Source: Gaertneriomyces semiglobifer (taxonomy: Eukaryota; Chytridiomycota; Chytridiomycetes; Spizellomycetales; Spizellomycetaceae). Taken from it: DNA of 64,000 nt. The first letter of the stretch is position 1, and every line of letters begins with the position of its first letter. The stretch spans positions 186,001 to 250,000 of the forward strand of contig JAHLKF010000026.1 of assembly GCA_025558075.1 (NCBI GenBank), written 5' to 3'. Below are positions 7,888 to 19,227 of this stretch, one piece after another. The position numbers were made by a program, and so were the translations under genes. The notes below the pieces were generated by a model. It was not told the DNA's origin and ran no database searches. It saw only the letters and a program-made list of their open reading frames with translations.

Positions 7888-10779
7888 TCATTTCATAACC
7901 CACACACTCCTCGGTCCAGGATCCAACCTCGCCCTCCCCTCTTCTCTCAACCTCACCCTCATCTCGCGTTCAATCTCCGCCAACAAATCGTCCTCGCCAC
8001 CAAACGTCTTCGTATACTCATTCTCACACGGTTCCGAGTCCGTGTTTGTGTGATGACGACGGGACATGCCTTCGGCGCGGGCGAGGGTATAGTAGTCAGG
8101 TTGAGGCGCCGATATGGAGGATTTCCGGATCTGGTCGTGATTTGAAGGTGACGATGAAGATTGTGATGGTTTGGATTTTATGGATTTTTTGCGTGACAGG
8201 AGGGATTTGAAGGATTTAGAGCGTTTGATGGGTGATGATGTGGGAGTGAGGTAGTCCGACGGCGGGGGTGGAGTTGTATCCACCTTTGTGGTGTTGAAAA
8301 ACGCGTCTTCGTAGAATGTACGGTCTCGTTCTTGGTAATCGCTTGGAAAGGGTTTAAGTCCGGATCTGGGTGTTGTGGGTGTAGTCGGACGGGCAGAAGC
8401 AGATCGAGAAGACTGTCTGCTTTGAAATGGACTGTTCTTGGATGTGATAGTGGAGGGATCGCTGGACCATGATCGGCCGTCCAACCCGACTCCACCCTCA
8501 GACGACGTCAATGAAAGGCCCGAATCGCGTTTTTCACCCACACTATCGGGTTTCTCATCGGTTTTTGAGTGTATGCTTTTTGCGCTCTTGCTGCTTTTCA
8601 TTGTTTTGTCGCTCTTTTCGCTACTCGTGCTTTTTCGTCCCGCATACGTATCCACCGATGTAGTACTGGTGTTGGTGGTGGTGTAGTGCTGTCCTTGCAC
8701 ACCTTCACCCCTCGTCACTCGCACGACTTTGACTTCTTCTAGACGCAACCGAATGGCATCGGGACCCAATGGGGGTACCGGTTTCTGACGCGCGAGGACA
8801 GAGAGACGGGTATGGTTGTCGCTGCTCTGCCGTTCGTCCAATGAGCGGCGTCCGTACAGGTCTTCCCGTGGTTGCACGATGTGGCGTTGTGGGGGTGGTG
8901 TTCGAGGTCGAGACTTTGTACGTGGGGGAAGGGTGATTTGTGGTCCTTCTGCAACTATCGGGGTGTGGGTGGGAGATGGCGAGCGATGCATCGTTTGGAC
9001 CATTCGACCGTCCATGGCTGTGGGATGCATCTGCGTCGGTAGAGTTGTTGTGGGACTGGGCCCTCTTGGCAATGACTGCGTCTGCGTGAATGATGTCGGA
9101 GTTGAAGAACTGAAGGAAGATTGGGTGGGAGTACCGAACCCGGCGCCACGACTGATGCCTCTGGGAGGTACCATAAACGGCGTCAACACTTTGCCGCTCA
9201 TTGGCGTCTTGTTATTCGGACTAGGCGCCACTTTGGAGAGTCCGCGTGCGGAGATATGGACTGGGCCAGATGTGTTGGATGGCGCAGTGGTGCGAATCGC
9301 TGGCGGTCGCTTGAGAGAAAGGAGACGCGTGTGATGGGACGTGAGTGGTTTGGGTCCAGCAGTGGTCGTGGTACTTGTCGGAGCCACAACGGTGTCCATT
9401 GTAGAATATTCCGCCTCCTCGTTCATTTCTTCCACGTCGGTTTTGCGCATTGCAAGCTCTGGCTCTGGCACCCTTTGGCCATCCATGGTATTTACAACCC
9501 TAGGCGTGGTCGGACTGCCACTGTCATCATCGAAATCCACATCCACCTCTCTGATATCATTGATCAGTCTGTCGATGCGATTGATCACACTCACGCGGAT
9601 TTCTCGTTTGGGTACAGGTGTGGTGGGCGTTTGGATCGAACTCGAATTCGTACTCGTAGTGGAGATACTAATACTACCATTGCTACTAGTGTTGCCCGTT
9701 GCAGAGGCACTCCTATTATTGAGGTCCGTGAGCTGTTTCATGAGGTTTCGTAACTCGGCGGTTTCTTCGGCACGAGATGACCCAGACGAGGCAGGCTGCT
9801 GTGGTGCCTCCGTTTGTGTCTGCTGAAGAAGCACCTCCTCGGACGGTTGACCGTCGCCGACGACGACGATGCCATCACCCACATCATACGACGAAAGAAT
9901 AGAAGAGTAAGAGTATCCCGAAGGGTCCGACTCATACCCGGCTTCCATGTCATCTTCCTCCAAAGTCTCATACTCGAGCAAGTTGTCATCGTCGTCCACC
10001 TCCAACTGCGGCACCTCATCCTGTTCGTACAGTGGGGCGTAGACATCCAACGCGCGATTCGGCAGGGTCATTCTCGACGTGCGTCTCACCAAACTCGACA
10101 CGGAATTGGAGCGCTGGAGAGAGCTGTACAACGACGCGCGGTTGATGTCGATGGCGTATTGGGGGTGAACAGAGCTGTAGACGGAATCAAAAGACGCGCG
10201 ACGACGGCGCGAGGCCACTTGGTCGTCGACGGGAATGGGAGGAAGTGGAGGTCGCTTAAAGTTGTACGTACGCGTCCCGTTTGTGACAGTCATATACGCA
10301 CCTCCACCCTCTTGTTGCGCTGTTCCGTTGGATGTAGAGTTATTATTCGAGGCGATCCACTGATTGACAAGATCGCGTTCCTTTTGAGAGAATTCATTGC
10401 TATGCAGGGGAACCGTAGGCATTCCGTTTTGCGGACGGCCAGCCTTCCATAGTTTATCAGCGATTTCGTCTTTTTCGGCGGCAACGAGATGGAGAGGGCC
10501 CGAGATGTTCATGGTATCGTCACCTGCGGGATTCCTTCGTTTCATGGACTTGAAGCGCTTGCGGATGGATTTGACAAGGGATTTTTTGCGCACGAGTTGT
10601 TGTGGTTGGTCAGATGGATGCTGTTGCTGTTGCATGTTGTAAGGCATGGTGGTAGGATGATCATGACGATCATGTTGATGATGATGATGTCGTGCAGATG
10701 AGAGGGGAGGAGGAGCCCGTCCTCGAGAAACGTCTCTCCTTGGCGGTATGAGGAATGTTTGTGATGAGGAGTAAGCCAT
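7888..10779 (-). CDS. Large disordered Ser/Pro/Thr-rich protein, function unknown
   Basis: A single open frame of 963 codons starts at an ATG at 10779 (MAYSSSQTFLIPP...). I do not recognise the family. The protein is low in hydrophobic residues and rich in Ser, Thr, Pro and charged runs, with no membrane segment or signal peptide, so it is probably mostly disordered and cytosolic or nuclear. Two basic clusters stand out: KKSLVKSIRKRFKSMKRR near residue 65 and KRSKSFKSLLSRKKSIKSK near residue 865. The last 40 residues (DDLLAEIEREMRVRLREE...) look helical and are probably the best-conserved part. An acidic stretch with YETLEEDDMEAGYESD lies near residue 275. Many SP/TP sites suggest phospho-regulation (inference). 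The open frame is much too long for chance, and codon positions stay consistent throughout. No intron is required. Scaffold or cytoskeletal regulator are possible readings, but nothing in the sequence decides it. Confidence 0.85.
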   Translation of the reverse strand: MAYSSSQTFLIPPRRDVSRGRAPPPLSSARHHHHQHDRHDHPTTMPYNMQQQQHPSDQPQQLVRKKSLVKSIRKRFKSMKRRNPAGDDTMNISGPLHLVAAEKDEIADKLWKAGRPQNGMPTVPLHSNEFSQKERDLVNQWIASNNNSTSNGTAQQEGGGAYMTVTNGTRTYNFKRPPLPPIPVDDQVASRRRRASFDSVYSSVHPQYAIDINRASLYSSLQRSNSVSSLVRRTSRMTLPNRALDVYAPLYEQDEVPQLEVDDDDNLLEYETLEEDDMEAGYESDPSGYSYSSILSSYDVGDGIVVVGDGQPSEEVLLQQTQTEAPQQPASSGSSRAEETAELRNLMKQLTDLNNRSASATGNTSSNGSISISTTSTNSSSIQTPTTPVPKREIRVSVINRIDRLINDIREVDVDFDDDSGSPTTPRVVNTMDGQRVPEPELAMRKTDVEEMNEEAEYSTMDTVVAPTSTTTTAGPKPLTSHHTRLLSLKRPPAIRTTAPSNTSGPVHISARGLSKVAPSPNNKTPMSGKVLTPFMVPPRGISRGAGFGTPTQSSFSSSTPTSFTQTQSLPRGPSPTTTLPTQMHPTAMDGRMVQTMHRSPSPTHTPIVAEGPQITLPPRTKSRPRTPPPQRHIVQPREDLYGRRSLDERQSSDNHTRLSVLARQKPVPPLGPDAIRLRLEEVKVVRVTRGEGVQGQHYTTTNTSTTSVDTYAGRKSTSSEKSDKTMKSSKSAKSIHSKTDEKPDSVGEKRDSGLSLTSSEGGVGLDGRSWSSDPSTITSKNSPFQSRQSSRSASARPTTPTTPRSGLKPFPSDYQERDRTFYEDAFFNTTKVDTTPPPPSDYLTPTSSPIKRSKSFKSLLSRKKSIKSKPSQSSSSPSNHDQIRKSSISAPQPDYYTLARAEGMSRRHHTNTDSEPCENEYTKTFGGEDDLLAEIEREMRVRLREEGRARLDPGPRSVWVMK

Positions 10780-11832
10780 CGTCGTTCGTCGTTTGTGGTG
10801 GTGGGTATCAGTATATGTGTGTGTTCGTTATAAAGCGTTTTAGTTGATGACCAGCATCCGTGCATGTACAAGTGTAATTCCTTCAGGAGTCTCTCTCTCT
10901 CTCTCTCTGCACTCTGCCTACTCTGCTCTAGATCTACCTACCTACTCTGCGTGCATGCCATTCCACACACCCATCCTCTTCTTCTTCTTCTTCTATTCCC
11001 CCAGATCCTCCCTCTTCCGTTCTCCTCCACTGCTACCATCTACTCACTAACTAACACCCCCGCCTAATGTTTGCCCCCCTCCGTTTTGCCCCTTTTTCCC
11101 ATTGTATTTGCCTCCGCTCAAATTCAAATCCCCGCCGCGAGTGTCTTCGCTTGCGTGTCTTGCCTGTGTCGTGTCTCATATTACCAATTACTAGTACTTC
11201 TTACTAGCACCACATATGCCTTGCAAGATGAATTCAAATTCAAATTCCCCCCCCCCCCCCCCGTCCACGATCCAATTCATTCACTGCAAATTCCATTACC
11301 GAATAATGAAAATACTATTACTCTCATCGATAAGAAATAACTCTTCATTCACAATTCAACATGAATTGGAAACTGTCAACTGTTCAATTTCAAGATCTAC
11401 TCTTCACATCTCAATTCTCCGCGCGTTTCATCGACGTTTATCAATCACACCCTGAAACACGTACACTGAAACTCAATCATCTGAAACGTCCCCTTGTTTG
11501 GTTAGAGTGCGGGGTCAATGATGCCTGTTGTGTGTGTTTCAGGTTCGCATATCTCTTATCGATATCACCCAGTGAGAAAACAGGATTTGAGAACTCAGCA
11601 GTGAGAAAATTCAAGTTAAAAGAACACGAACGCCAAGTTAAACAAGTGTAAAATAAAAGGACTATGCATGATATGTGCACATGAATATATATACATTATA
11701 CATTGAATGACAGGGTTTGCTGTTTGCTGCTATCTTACATCGTCTATATACGTCCTTCTCTCTTCGAGTCTCTCGCCCCTCCCAAAAAACAAAAACACAT
11801 TCGCTTGCGTTCACCTTTAATCGTGATCATGC
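10780..11832. other. Intergenic region with CT tract and poly-C run
   Basis: This gap lies between the start of the disordered-protein gene and the 3' end of the CSC1-type gene, both on the minus strand. It holds a CT tract at about 10891-10911, a CTT-rich stretch at 10978-10993 and a run of 16 C at 11247-11262. The CT tract is GA-rich on the coding strand of the gene it precedes and probably belongs to its promoter or 5' leader. I see no gene here. Confidence 0.5.
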
Positions 11833-14800
11833 TCATGTCCACCGTCGCTCGGATGGCTCGGACGTCCGTGTCCCCCACTGACTCGCTGGAGGTGGTGGTG
11901 CCATTCCCACAGCCGAGGACGACACATTCGAGTCGTTAAACGCATACCCATATCCCTCATCATCCACCACCGTCCGCACATCCTTCAACTCCATATCCTC
12001 ATACACAACCATCCGCGCGCGACTATCCCTCCTCCTTGCATCCCGATTCGTGTTCGTGGTGGGAAGCCCATACCGACTATCACCAGTCTCATTCTCATCA
12101 TCGTCGTTATCGTCGGGGAGAGCAAATGTCGCGGGCGTGTTGACTAGTTCTGGAGGGATCTCGTCGAAACGGGATGAGAGACGGATGGGCGTGTGTGAGA
12201 GGTATAGCTGTGATGCCCGGTTTCTGTGTGCGTGTCTTTGACGCGTGGTGGTAATAGCGGTAGGCGACGACGACGATGGCGTCATCCGCGTTGTACTCGT
12301 AGGTGTACTCGCGAGTCTGGCAGTCGCACTCGGTACCGCCACATGTCCACCATGGCCGGTTTTCGCGTACCCGTCGTCGTGCAACTTGATATGCGCAGCA
12401 CGACGGTTATAGTCTTCGTCGTCGGCGTATTTCGGCTGGTAAAGGTCGGGTAGAATGTGTCGTGCGTGCTTGTACACCCAGACTTTCCATAACGGTAAAC
12501 TGAGAAACGGGGGTGTGGTCCTCACCGCCAACTCATCCTCCTGCTCCTCACCACCACTGTCCAAAGCCAGCGTCGAATACGAATTCGAATACAACGTATC
12601 ATTCGATCCATTATACCTCCGTTTCCCGTTCGCTTCCACCCCACCACCACTTGCATTTACATCCGAACTCGCCTCCAAAAACTTTCTCCGACACCACCAC
12701 CAAAACCCGACCGTCACCAACGCCATCCCAAACACCAACCCACTCTGCACCACCGTCTCCACCCTCACCTTATCCCCACTCGCACTCCTCATTCCCAACA
12801 CCAACACCGCAACACCCATCAACCCCTGCCACACACCCACACCCACACACACCCTCGCAAACACCGTCGTCCACCACCCGCCACCACTCTCCCGAATCTC
12901 ATACACGTAACATAATTGGTACTTGAACACTACATACGCCATCATCCAGAACAACATGGCGAATGGCAAGATTATTGGCGCGGCAATGGAGTATGTCATC
13001 CCCAAGATGAATTTTATGACGAGTTGGGCGAGGACGGCCCCATATGGGAATACGGGGGGTTGCGTGAATTGGTGTTGTTGGCGGGGTGTGAGGAAGAGAA
13101 TGTGCCGTTTGAGAAACGTGAGGAGGAGTGGTGCGATTTGGAGGAGCTCGATGGACACTCCTGTGAATCCAGTGACAATCATCGTAATAAAAAACGTTGA
13201 TTTCTAAACAAAAAAAAAAAAAAACAAATTTAGAGGTCGTTGTGTGTGAGTGTATGCAACACAATAAGAATAAATACTTACGGAAATAAACCCCTTTGAT
13301 GTCTCATCCACCACAAACAACGTGAAATCCTGTAACCCACCTTCCTCCTTCCCACTCAAATAACTCCCCACACCCGCCACTCCCGCCGCAACCACCACAA
13401 TCCACGCATACTGATAGCCCAAGAACAAAAAGTACTTTTTCATCACACTCCTTTCCACACCCGTCAGAGATTTCACGCCCTGAAACCTTGCCATGATGCG
13501 AAACCCAATCGGCGGGACGACTTCCATGACCGCCAATAAAACGGGGGCAATAATGCCGCTCAGAATGGTGGATGCGGCTTTATGTTGTGAGATCCAGTCT
13601 GCAAGCGCGGGTGTGTAGCGCTGTAACGTGTCAATATTGGGGATGGACGAGACAAATGTGACAATGGCCACCCAAAAGAGGATGAGCGCTGCAGAGATGG
13701 AGACGGCGATGAGACGACGGCTTTTGCGTGTGGATGGTTGCATCCCGACGTTTTCCCAAATGATGTCTGTAAAGTCCGGTGCGGATTTGATGGAGGGCAC
13801 GAGCAGACGGTTGGACCGGAGTGCGACGGCTGCCGGGGTGTCTAACCGACGCGCAGCGTGTTGGGCCGCTTGGGTACTGGGGAATGCGACAAACGCATAC
13901 GGAGCAGCCCGGAAGAAGCTGTCGGGCTGCGACCGGAGCTCGTAGATCTGGTCTTCGAGAAAATGCAGTTTCTTCCCGGTAACAGAGATGGTGTCGACGG
14001 ACTCACCCCCGCAAACACCAAGGAATGCGTTTTCTTTATGAGTAGGCCGTTTGGACGGGGTTTTGGATGGGTGCTTCAAATACTTTGCCAGTGCCTTTTC
14101 CAGACGCTGTGTCTCTTGTTCATGCTGCTTGATCATGTCCGGCAGATCCTGCAAGTCGCGACCAATAACGACTTCCTTTGCTGGTGACTTGAGTCGCAGC
14201 CTCCTCATAAAATCCGCCACTTTCTCTGTCGACAGCATGTCATCGGGGAGATCCGTCAACAGTAGGACCTTGTTGTGATACGCCTGCTGGTAGTCGCCCG
14301 TCTGATAATATTGCTGACGCAAAGCAACATACTCTGTCCAGAACTTATACAAGAGAAAATACGCCCACCCAGAAAAGAGCCACACCAGGGCAGGATACAT
14401 CCAAAACCACGACGAGTCAGCATGGACCCTCAACATGGTCAATTTCGATAAATTTGGGTTGGGCAACTTGACTTTCCCCGACTCTCCATTCGCGTCATCT
14501 GTCGATGTCTGGTTTCTACCCGGATTCAGCGCATCAGAGTCCCCCGTGATCCTGTCTGCCCAGAAATGAAACGCGCAGAGCGGAACACCGACACAAGTCA
14601 GACCCACAAAAAACACGAGGGCGAAGCGGAGGAAGCGTAGGAACAGGACGGCGTCTAACCCGATTTGGGGGATGAGTGTGCGTTCGTTGATGCGAAAGAC
14701 GGTACGGATCCATGCGGCGGGGAGGTTGGGGAGCGGCGGTGGTCGTTTGGACGGATGGGCATATTTGGACCGGGGAGCGTAGATGAGTTTGTTGGTGGGG

Positions 14801-15021
14801 CGGAGAATGGAGAATACCACTAAAAGGGCTGAAAAGGGCAATGAGTTCGTTAGAGATGTGGTTACTGACGCACTGAGTCTTGGGTTTGTTCTGTAGTTAC
14901 CAGATGCAATGATGACTTGGAAACCGAAAGCAACGATGAGGGTGAGAAGGTCAACGCTCTCGCCCTTGGCCTCTGACGGTGCATCTGCTATCGCGGATGG
15001 AGATGGAGTGCTGTCTGCCAT
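11833..15021 (-). CDS. CSC1/OSCA/TMEM63-type calcium-permeable osmosensitive channel
   Basis: Exons on the minus strand are 15021-14901, 14828-13282 and 13203-11833, giving 1012 residues. Both introns (72 and 78 bp) have GT...AG ends, and phases match. The first intron is a multiple of three, so it reads through as an apparently longer frame. The protein has an N-terminal membrane segment ending in the family motif NKLIYAPR, two further segments, a long cytosolic loop (the PHM7_cyt-type region) with the APYAFVAF stretch, and then the multi-pass RSN1_7TM (DUF221) core running across the last junction (…ETSKGFIS joined to KSTFFITMIVTG…). A long charged C-terminal tail follows. CSC1 homologues form mechanically or osmotically gated cation channels in the plasma membrane or internal membranes. 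The last intron's acceptor is preceded by a run of 16 T on the coding strand. Family assignment is firm; the individual physiological stimulus is not visible. Confidence 0.93.
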
Positions 15022-15378
15022 CACAGATTACTTCCACATGTAGGTCTCTCTCTCTCTCTCTCTCTGGTTCTACTATGCCTCACTCTCTCTAATGCTCTCT
15101 CTCTCTCTATCTCTCTCACGCACACTCTCTGTCCTTTGAACTGCCCAGTTGTGGAAAGTGCCAAATTTCGTCCTGGAAAACGCAACGCGGCCGCCACACA
15201 GTTGTCAGCGATAACATAATTATGTGTTAAGTTGTGTAATTGATATTACTTATGTAATCAGAGTGGCTGTGCAGCATTCCTCGCACATAAAAGGCACGTT
15301 CTGCTCTGCTCTGCTTCTACGTTGCAACATTCCCACGCAGTTTTCTCTCTTTCTAAAACCCACTACGTCGACTCCACT
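15022..15378. promoter_or_regulatory. Upstream region of the CSC1-type gene with CT repeat
   Basis: A pure CT repeat at about 15041-15065 and further CT-rich DNA to 15115 lie immediately upstream of the start codon at 15021 and read as GA on the coding strand. The same arrangement precedes the neighbouring gene at 10779. Purine-rich tracts close to the start codon are probably part of the promoter or 5' leader. I found no defined factor site. Confidence 0.3.
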
Positions 15379-15887
15379 ATGGAAGACCGGAAAGAAGAAG
15401 ACATGGACCAAACTCGCGTGCTGCCAATCAGGATATCTTGCGTTCAAGTACCACATTTTGTTGTCCAACGCCGGCTACACGAATGCATCTGGGAAAGAAA
15501 TCTCGCGGGCGTGCGTTGACCAGTTAGCTGTTCTGGGGTTGCCTGCAAATTTACATGTTTCACAGAAAAAGTATGTGGCTGCTCATGTATGTGGCTCGCA
15601 CATTACCGACGATCAACGGTCCATCCATGTTTTTGAAGAGCCAGCCGGACGCGTTGTTCATCGACTATCAACAGTACCTGGAATCTTTATATGAAAATAT
15701 CCCCGATCCCGCCGAGGCCGTTTGCATAGCAAGCAGGAGAAGGATCTAGCGCTTTTGCAAGCGCATCGATACACTATACAAGGTACGTGAGAATCGCTAA
15801 AGGAACTAGTGTGAGGTGCAGCTTCAAGTACTGGTGCGGGCGAAATACGAGTAACCCACGGGTGCACCAAGTACCGGGGGGAGTAAT

Positions 15888-15972
15888 GGCACTTCCGGCG
15901 CTGGCGGTCTGACAAAGGGTGCACACGTCCGTGCAGGAGGTCTACGGTCGTTTGATAGAGACTATCCTGTAC
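15888..15972. repeat. 85-bp direct repeat, copy 1
   Basis: It starts GGCACTTCCGGCG and ends GACTATCCTGTAC. The second copy begins 168 bp downstream (16056) with the same length. It contains a small stem, TGCAC...GTGCA, around ACGTCC. Confidence 0.85.
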
Positions 15973-16055
15973 CACTCACACTGGTAAAGATATTGTGGAA
16001 GCCCGTCCGTGTGGTACCATCCCTGTAGAGGAATGCCGTCCAGTCAAAGAACAGA

Positions 16056-16140
16056 GGCACTTCCGGCGTCGGCGGTCTGATGAAGGCCGTACACGTCCGT
16101 ACAGGAGGGCTACGGTCGTTTGATAGAGACTATCCTGTAC
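16056..16140. repeat. 85-bp direct repeat, copy 2
   Basis: It is collinear with 15888-15972 and has no gaps. At the internal stem, a C-G pair in copy 1 is a T-A pair in copy 2 (GCAC/GTGC against GTAC/GTAC). Two changes on opposite arms therefore preserve pairing. Confidence 0.85.
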
Positions 16141-16435
16141 TGGCGGGCTCCATTCTCATTTCTTCATTCTTACTATGCCCGGGTTTCCTCACAAAGTACT
16201 AATTATACGTGCCCGCAGATATTTCTCCCAAATATCAGGATAAGAACGGCTTCGAAGAGGCTCGGGAGCAGGTTAGGAGTATTCAGTTTCGCTGATCCTC
16301 TTACTTTCTACTCACCCATGTTCTTTTTACGTTTGTTCAGCAACTGAAAAGGCACACGAGGTGCCTCCGTAGCTTGTCGAATCTCACCAAAGGCTTTGAG
16401 AAGGGTTTAGACGGCTTTTCACCACGGGTGTCACC

Positions 16436-16466
16436 GTCCAGATAGTAATATTCATACTATCTGGAC
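16436..16466. repeat. Perfect 12-bp hairpin A
   Basis: GTCCAGATAGTA at 16436-16447 and TACTATCTGGAC at 16455-16466 are perfectly complementary around a 7-nt loop. A related hairpin sits 402 bp downstream at 16838. Confidence 0.85.
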
Positions 16467-16529
16467 TGTGCCAACGGGCATGGGCATGGGTGCACCGCTC
16501 ATCCACATGGCTGAAGCCGCGGCGGTTCC

Positions 16530-16892
16530 GTGAAGAAGCGCCCATCCAGCGCAACATCGCAGGCGAAGAATAGCGCCGTGGGGAGAATTACTGCTTTGTT
16601 CCCTGATTACTACAAATTGGTCCAAGAAGTCGTTGACAGTCCTCTGGAAAAAACCAGTCAACAGGGGCGCCATCTCCATCTGCTGGAAAAGTGGGCCATT
16701 GTTGATGCGGCCTTGGCGGGCGTAGACATCCCGATGGCGGGAAACACGTACTCAAAAGCTGTCAAGGCCATTTTTATGCCGTTCATCGCGGCTGACTCTA
16801 TGGATATCATGCAGAAATTATCCCTTTGTAGGGCGTCGTCCAGAAAGTATTATGAACACTTTCTGGACTGTGACAGCGGTTTTACTTACTGA
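16530..16892 (+). CDS. Possible short coding relic, 120 residues
   Basis: This open frame encodes MKKRPSSATSQAKNS followed by a segment with a protein-like composition (LVQEVVDSPLEK..., LLEKWAIVDAALAGVDIP...). It contains hairpin B near its 3' end, which here reads SSRKYYEHFLDC. I recognise no family. There is no obvious splice partner, and the stretch lies inside repeat-bearing DNA. It may be a remnant of a mobile-element or host gene, or chance. Confidence is low. Confidence 0.25.
   Translation: MKKRPSSATSQAKNSAVGRITALFPDYYKLVQEVVDSPLEKTSQQGRHLHLLEKWAIVDAALAGVDIPMAGNTYSKAVKAIFMPFIAADSMDIMQKLSLCRASSRKYYEHFLDCDSGFTY
16838..16868. repeat. Perfect 11-bp hairpin B
   Basis: GTCCAGAAAGT at 16838-16848 pairs fully with ACTTTCTGGAC at 16858-16868 around a 9-nt loop. 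The outer stem GTCCAGA and the trailing CTGGACTGTG are shared with hairpin A. Confidence 0.85.
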
Positions 16893-19227
16893 GGATCGCA
16901 TCAAAATTTAAAAGACAAGGGGGCTGGTTTGGGAGGTTCTTTGGGAGTGGGATGATGGGATCCAGCTGAGCTTCTTATCAACGTGCTGACGGCCTTGCAC
17001 GGAGCCCTCGTCCCATACATCCGCCTTTGATGTAGAGGTCCAATCCAAATTCCTCATATGTCGAATTGATGTGGATACGATTGCTGTCCTTGCCCCAAAA
17101 CTCCGAACTTTGTTCGAGCATCCTCACGCCTTTAATGCCTCGGAAAAGGGAATCCGTCGCTCTGACCTGACGGTATCCGCATCAAGCGGGAATGACCCAA
17201 CTTTCGACATCAAGTTACCGCCGATCGGTGACTGATTTTTGCGTTGTCGGTGGCGATTCATCTGTCAGCACTGCATAAGCGGTACGTGTATATACACAGC
17301 TGATGCACTGGGACACCTGCTGGGTATACTTGTGGAGGTCTTAGTACTAAAGGATGGTACTGCAACATGCGTACGGTATCGGTAGGCAAGGAAGGGAATG
17401 GACATGGAACAGAAGTGCTCACATAGGTAGCATATAACGAACTAATTGTTTAATAATAAAATAATAAAATTGCAACCACACGGGTGCCTCATGCTAGAGA
17501 ATGCGTACGAAGCGTACGATCAATAAAACTCCTCTCATTTCTGCACGCCCATTCGAATACATTTTTGATTCTGGGCTAGCAGGGTAGGTGGAAGCATCCG
17601 TATCGGCCCGCTTACATAGGGATTGCGACAATCCTCTCACGAGCGGTATCGACTCAACCTCCCGCCGCTTGGTCGTATGACTGAATGCAAACAGTAAACT
17701 TACAGCGCGGACAAGATGTCAAGCTATCTTCATTTTTATTTCACAGACAGAGCATATACTGGTTCCAAGCGCTTCCTTTTTGGTCATTTCACCCACGGAA
17801 CTCTCTTTTCAAAGGTTCTTTTCACCTTTCCCTGATGCCTTGTGAGGTTGATTGCTTAGGTGAGGTAACTGCACCAGATTGACCATCCAGAGGTGCTTGC
17901 GCCTTGCTGTTTGTCCAGCATACGTAGTGCTGCTCTCTTTCAAGGAAGATTGGGTGTCTGCAAAGCTTGGAAGGGATTCGCAAGATGCGCAGTGCTTTTT
18001 TATGGTAAGCTTCCTTCCATGCTCTCGACGGTCTCGAGAGTCCTGGGCCCAATGCCACAAGTCGTACTTGACCGGACAGTAACAGGGTTAGGTGTGGCAG
18101 GAGGACTTACCTACATCCGCCTGGGGTGCACATCGACGACCTCTCGTGGATCTTACTGTGGTTCTCTTGGAAACGAGGCGGGCTTTGTTATTAGGGTTCG
18201 TTACTGTCTTTTTGCATAACCCACGGCTGTTTGATGGCTCTCATTGTAGCTTTCTTGTTCCATGTTATTGGGTGTACTTCCTTCTACGCCGTTCCGGACG
18301 TCGGACAGGGTCGTCTGACCAGTTTCTTCCCCCATCCAATTGCAAATGCAGTCATCCAGTCGTCACACCCCATCCAAACCATCGAGAGCTATCAGATCCA
18401 GATGGAGCATTCATCACCTGCGTTATGCTGAATTCAATCCCTTTTTTCCATGTCCGAATGCGATGACATGACTAAGTGTGAAATTTAATTTAATTAAAAT
18501 AAGCAACTCCGACGCGCGCGCGCGCGCTCACCCTTCCTTTGCAGCTATTCATTCATATTTCCCCTCCTTCCTTCCAAAACCGTCCGTCCTCTGCTCTACT
18601 GCGCAAACGGCCACTCTGAAGTCGATTATAGGCTTGCGGGGAGTCTCGGTTCTTTGGACTATATATGCCGCATTCCATGCTCTTGTCTCAAGGTCAGATG
18701 AGGTTCTACTTGTTCGATTGACGTAAACAGAGTTTGATTGAATGACCGCCCACCTCCCCCATTATCCCCCAAGGGATGAATGTTATGGGTGTTGCGTAAC
18801 GAGGGGAGGGGGAGGGTTTAATAGGGATATATGGATTGTCTATTGTTCGAAACGGACTGATGGATGCGGGTGTGATGGAGCGTTCCAAATGATGCTGGTT
18901 TTGTGATGGCCTATTACGATTCTGGCCCCGTACGTGCTCAAAGACCCATTTAAGCCACTGAGAAGCAATGGGGTTTTTGATATAAGTGCGTTCGTTAACT
19001 TGGACCTTGCTACCCAAAACCATTTCTGCAGTAAAAAGTTGAACGAAAAAACAACTTTTGGGCAGTATACTTTTGAGGCCTGAAAAAAGTGTTACACGAA
19101 CGTCTTTCGGTAGTATAACCTCTTCACCCTATTTCTTACTCTTGACGACCCTCCCTCCTCCCCGCCGCCGCCGCCAACGCTCGTGCACGGTCCCGAGTAC
19201 CGCCGGTTAGTTAGCGATAGGACTGCG
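16893..19227. other. Gene-poor gap before the TEAD-like gene
   Basis: About 2.3 kb with no supported gene. Short open frames on both strands have no motifs or splice-linked partners. A run of alternating CG is present at about 18512-18527, next to an AT-rich stretch (AATTTAATTTAATTAAAATAAG). A GCC-rich stretch lies at 19160-19175, about 55 bp before the TEAD-like start codon. Confidence 0.45.

Noticed and set aside
15224..15760. Open frames such as FKYHILLSNAGYTNASGKE and YQQYLESLYENIPDPAEA
   Set aside because: They lie in different overlapping frames, and I could not join them with credible splice sites or match a family.
18706..19023. Minus-strand frame upstream of the TEAD-like gene
   Set aside because: I examined it as a possible home for the missing TEA domain. 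It lies on the opposite strand and has none of the TEA landmarks.
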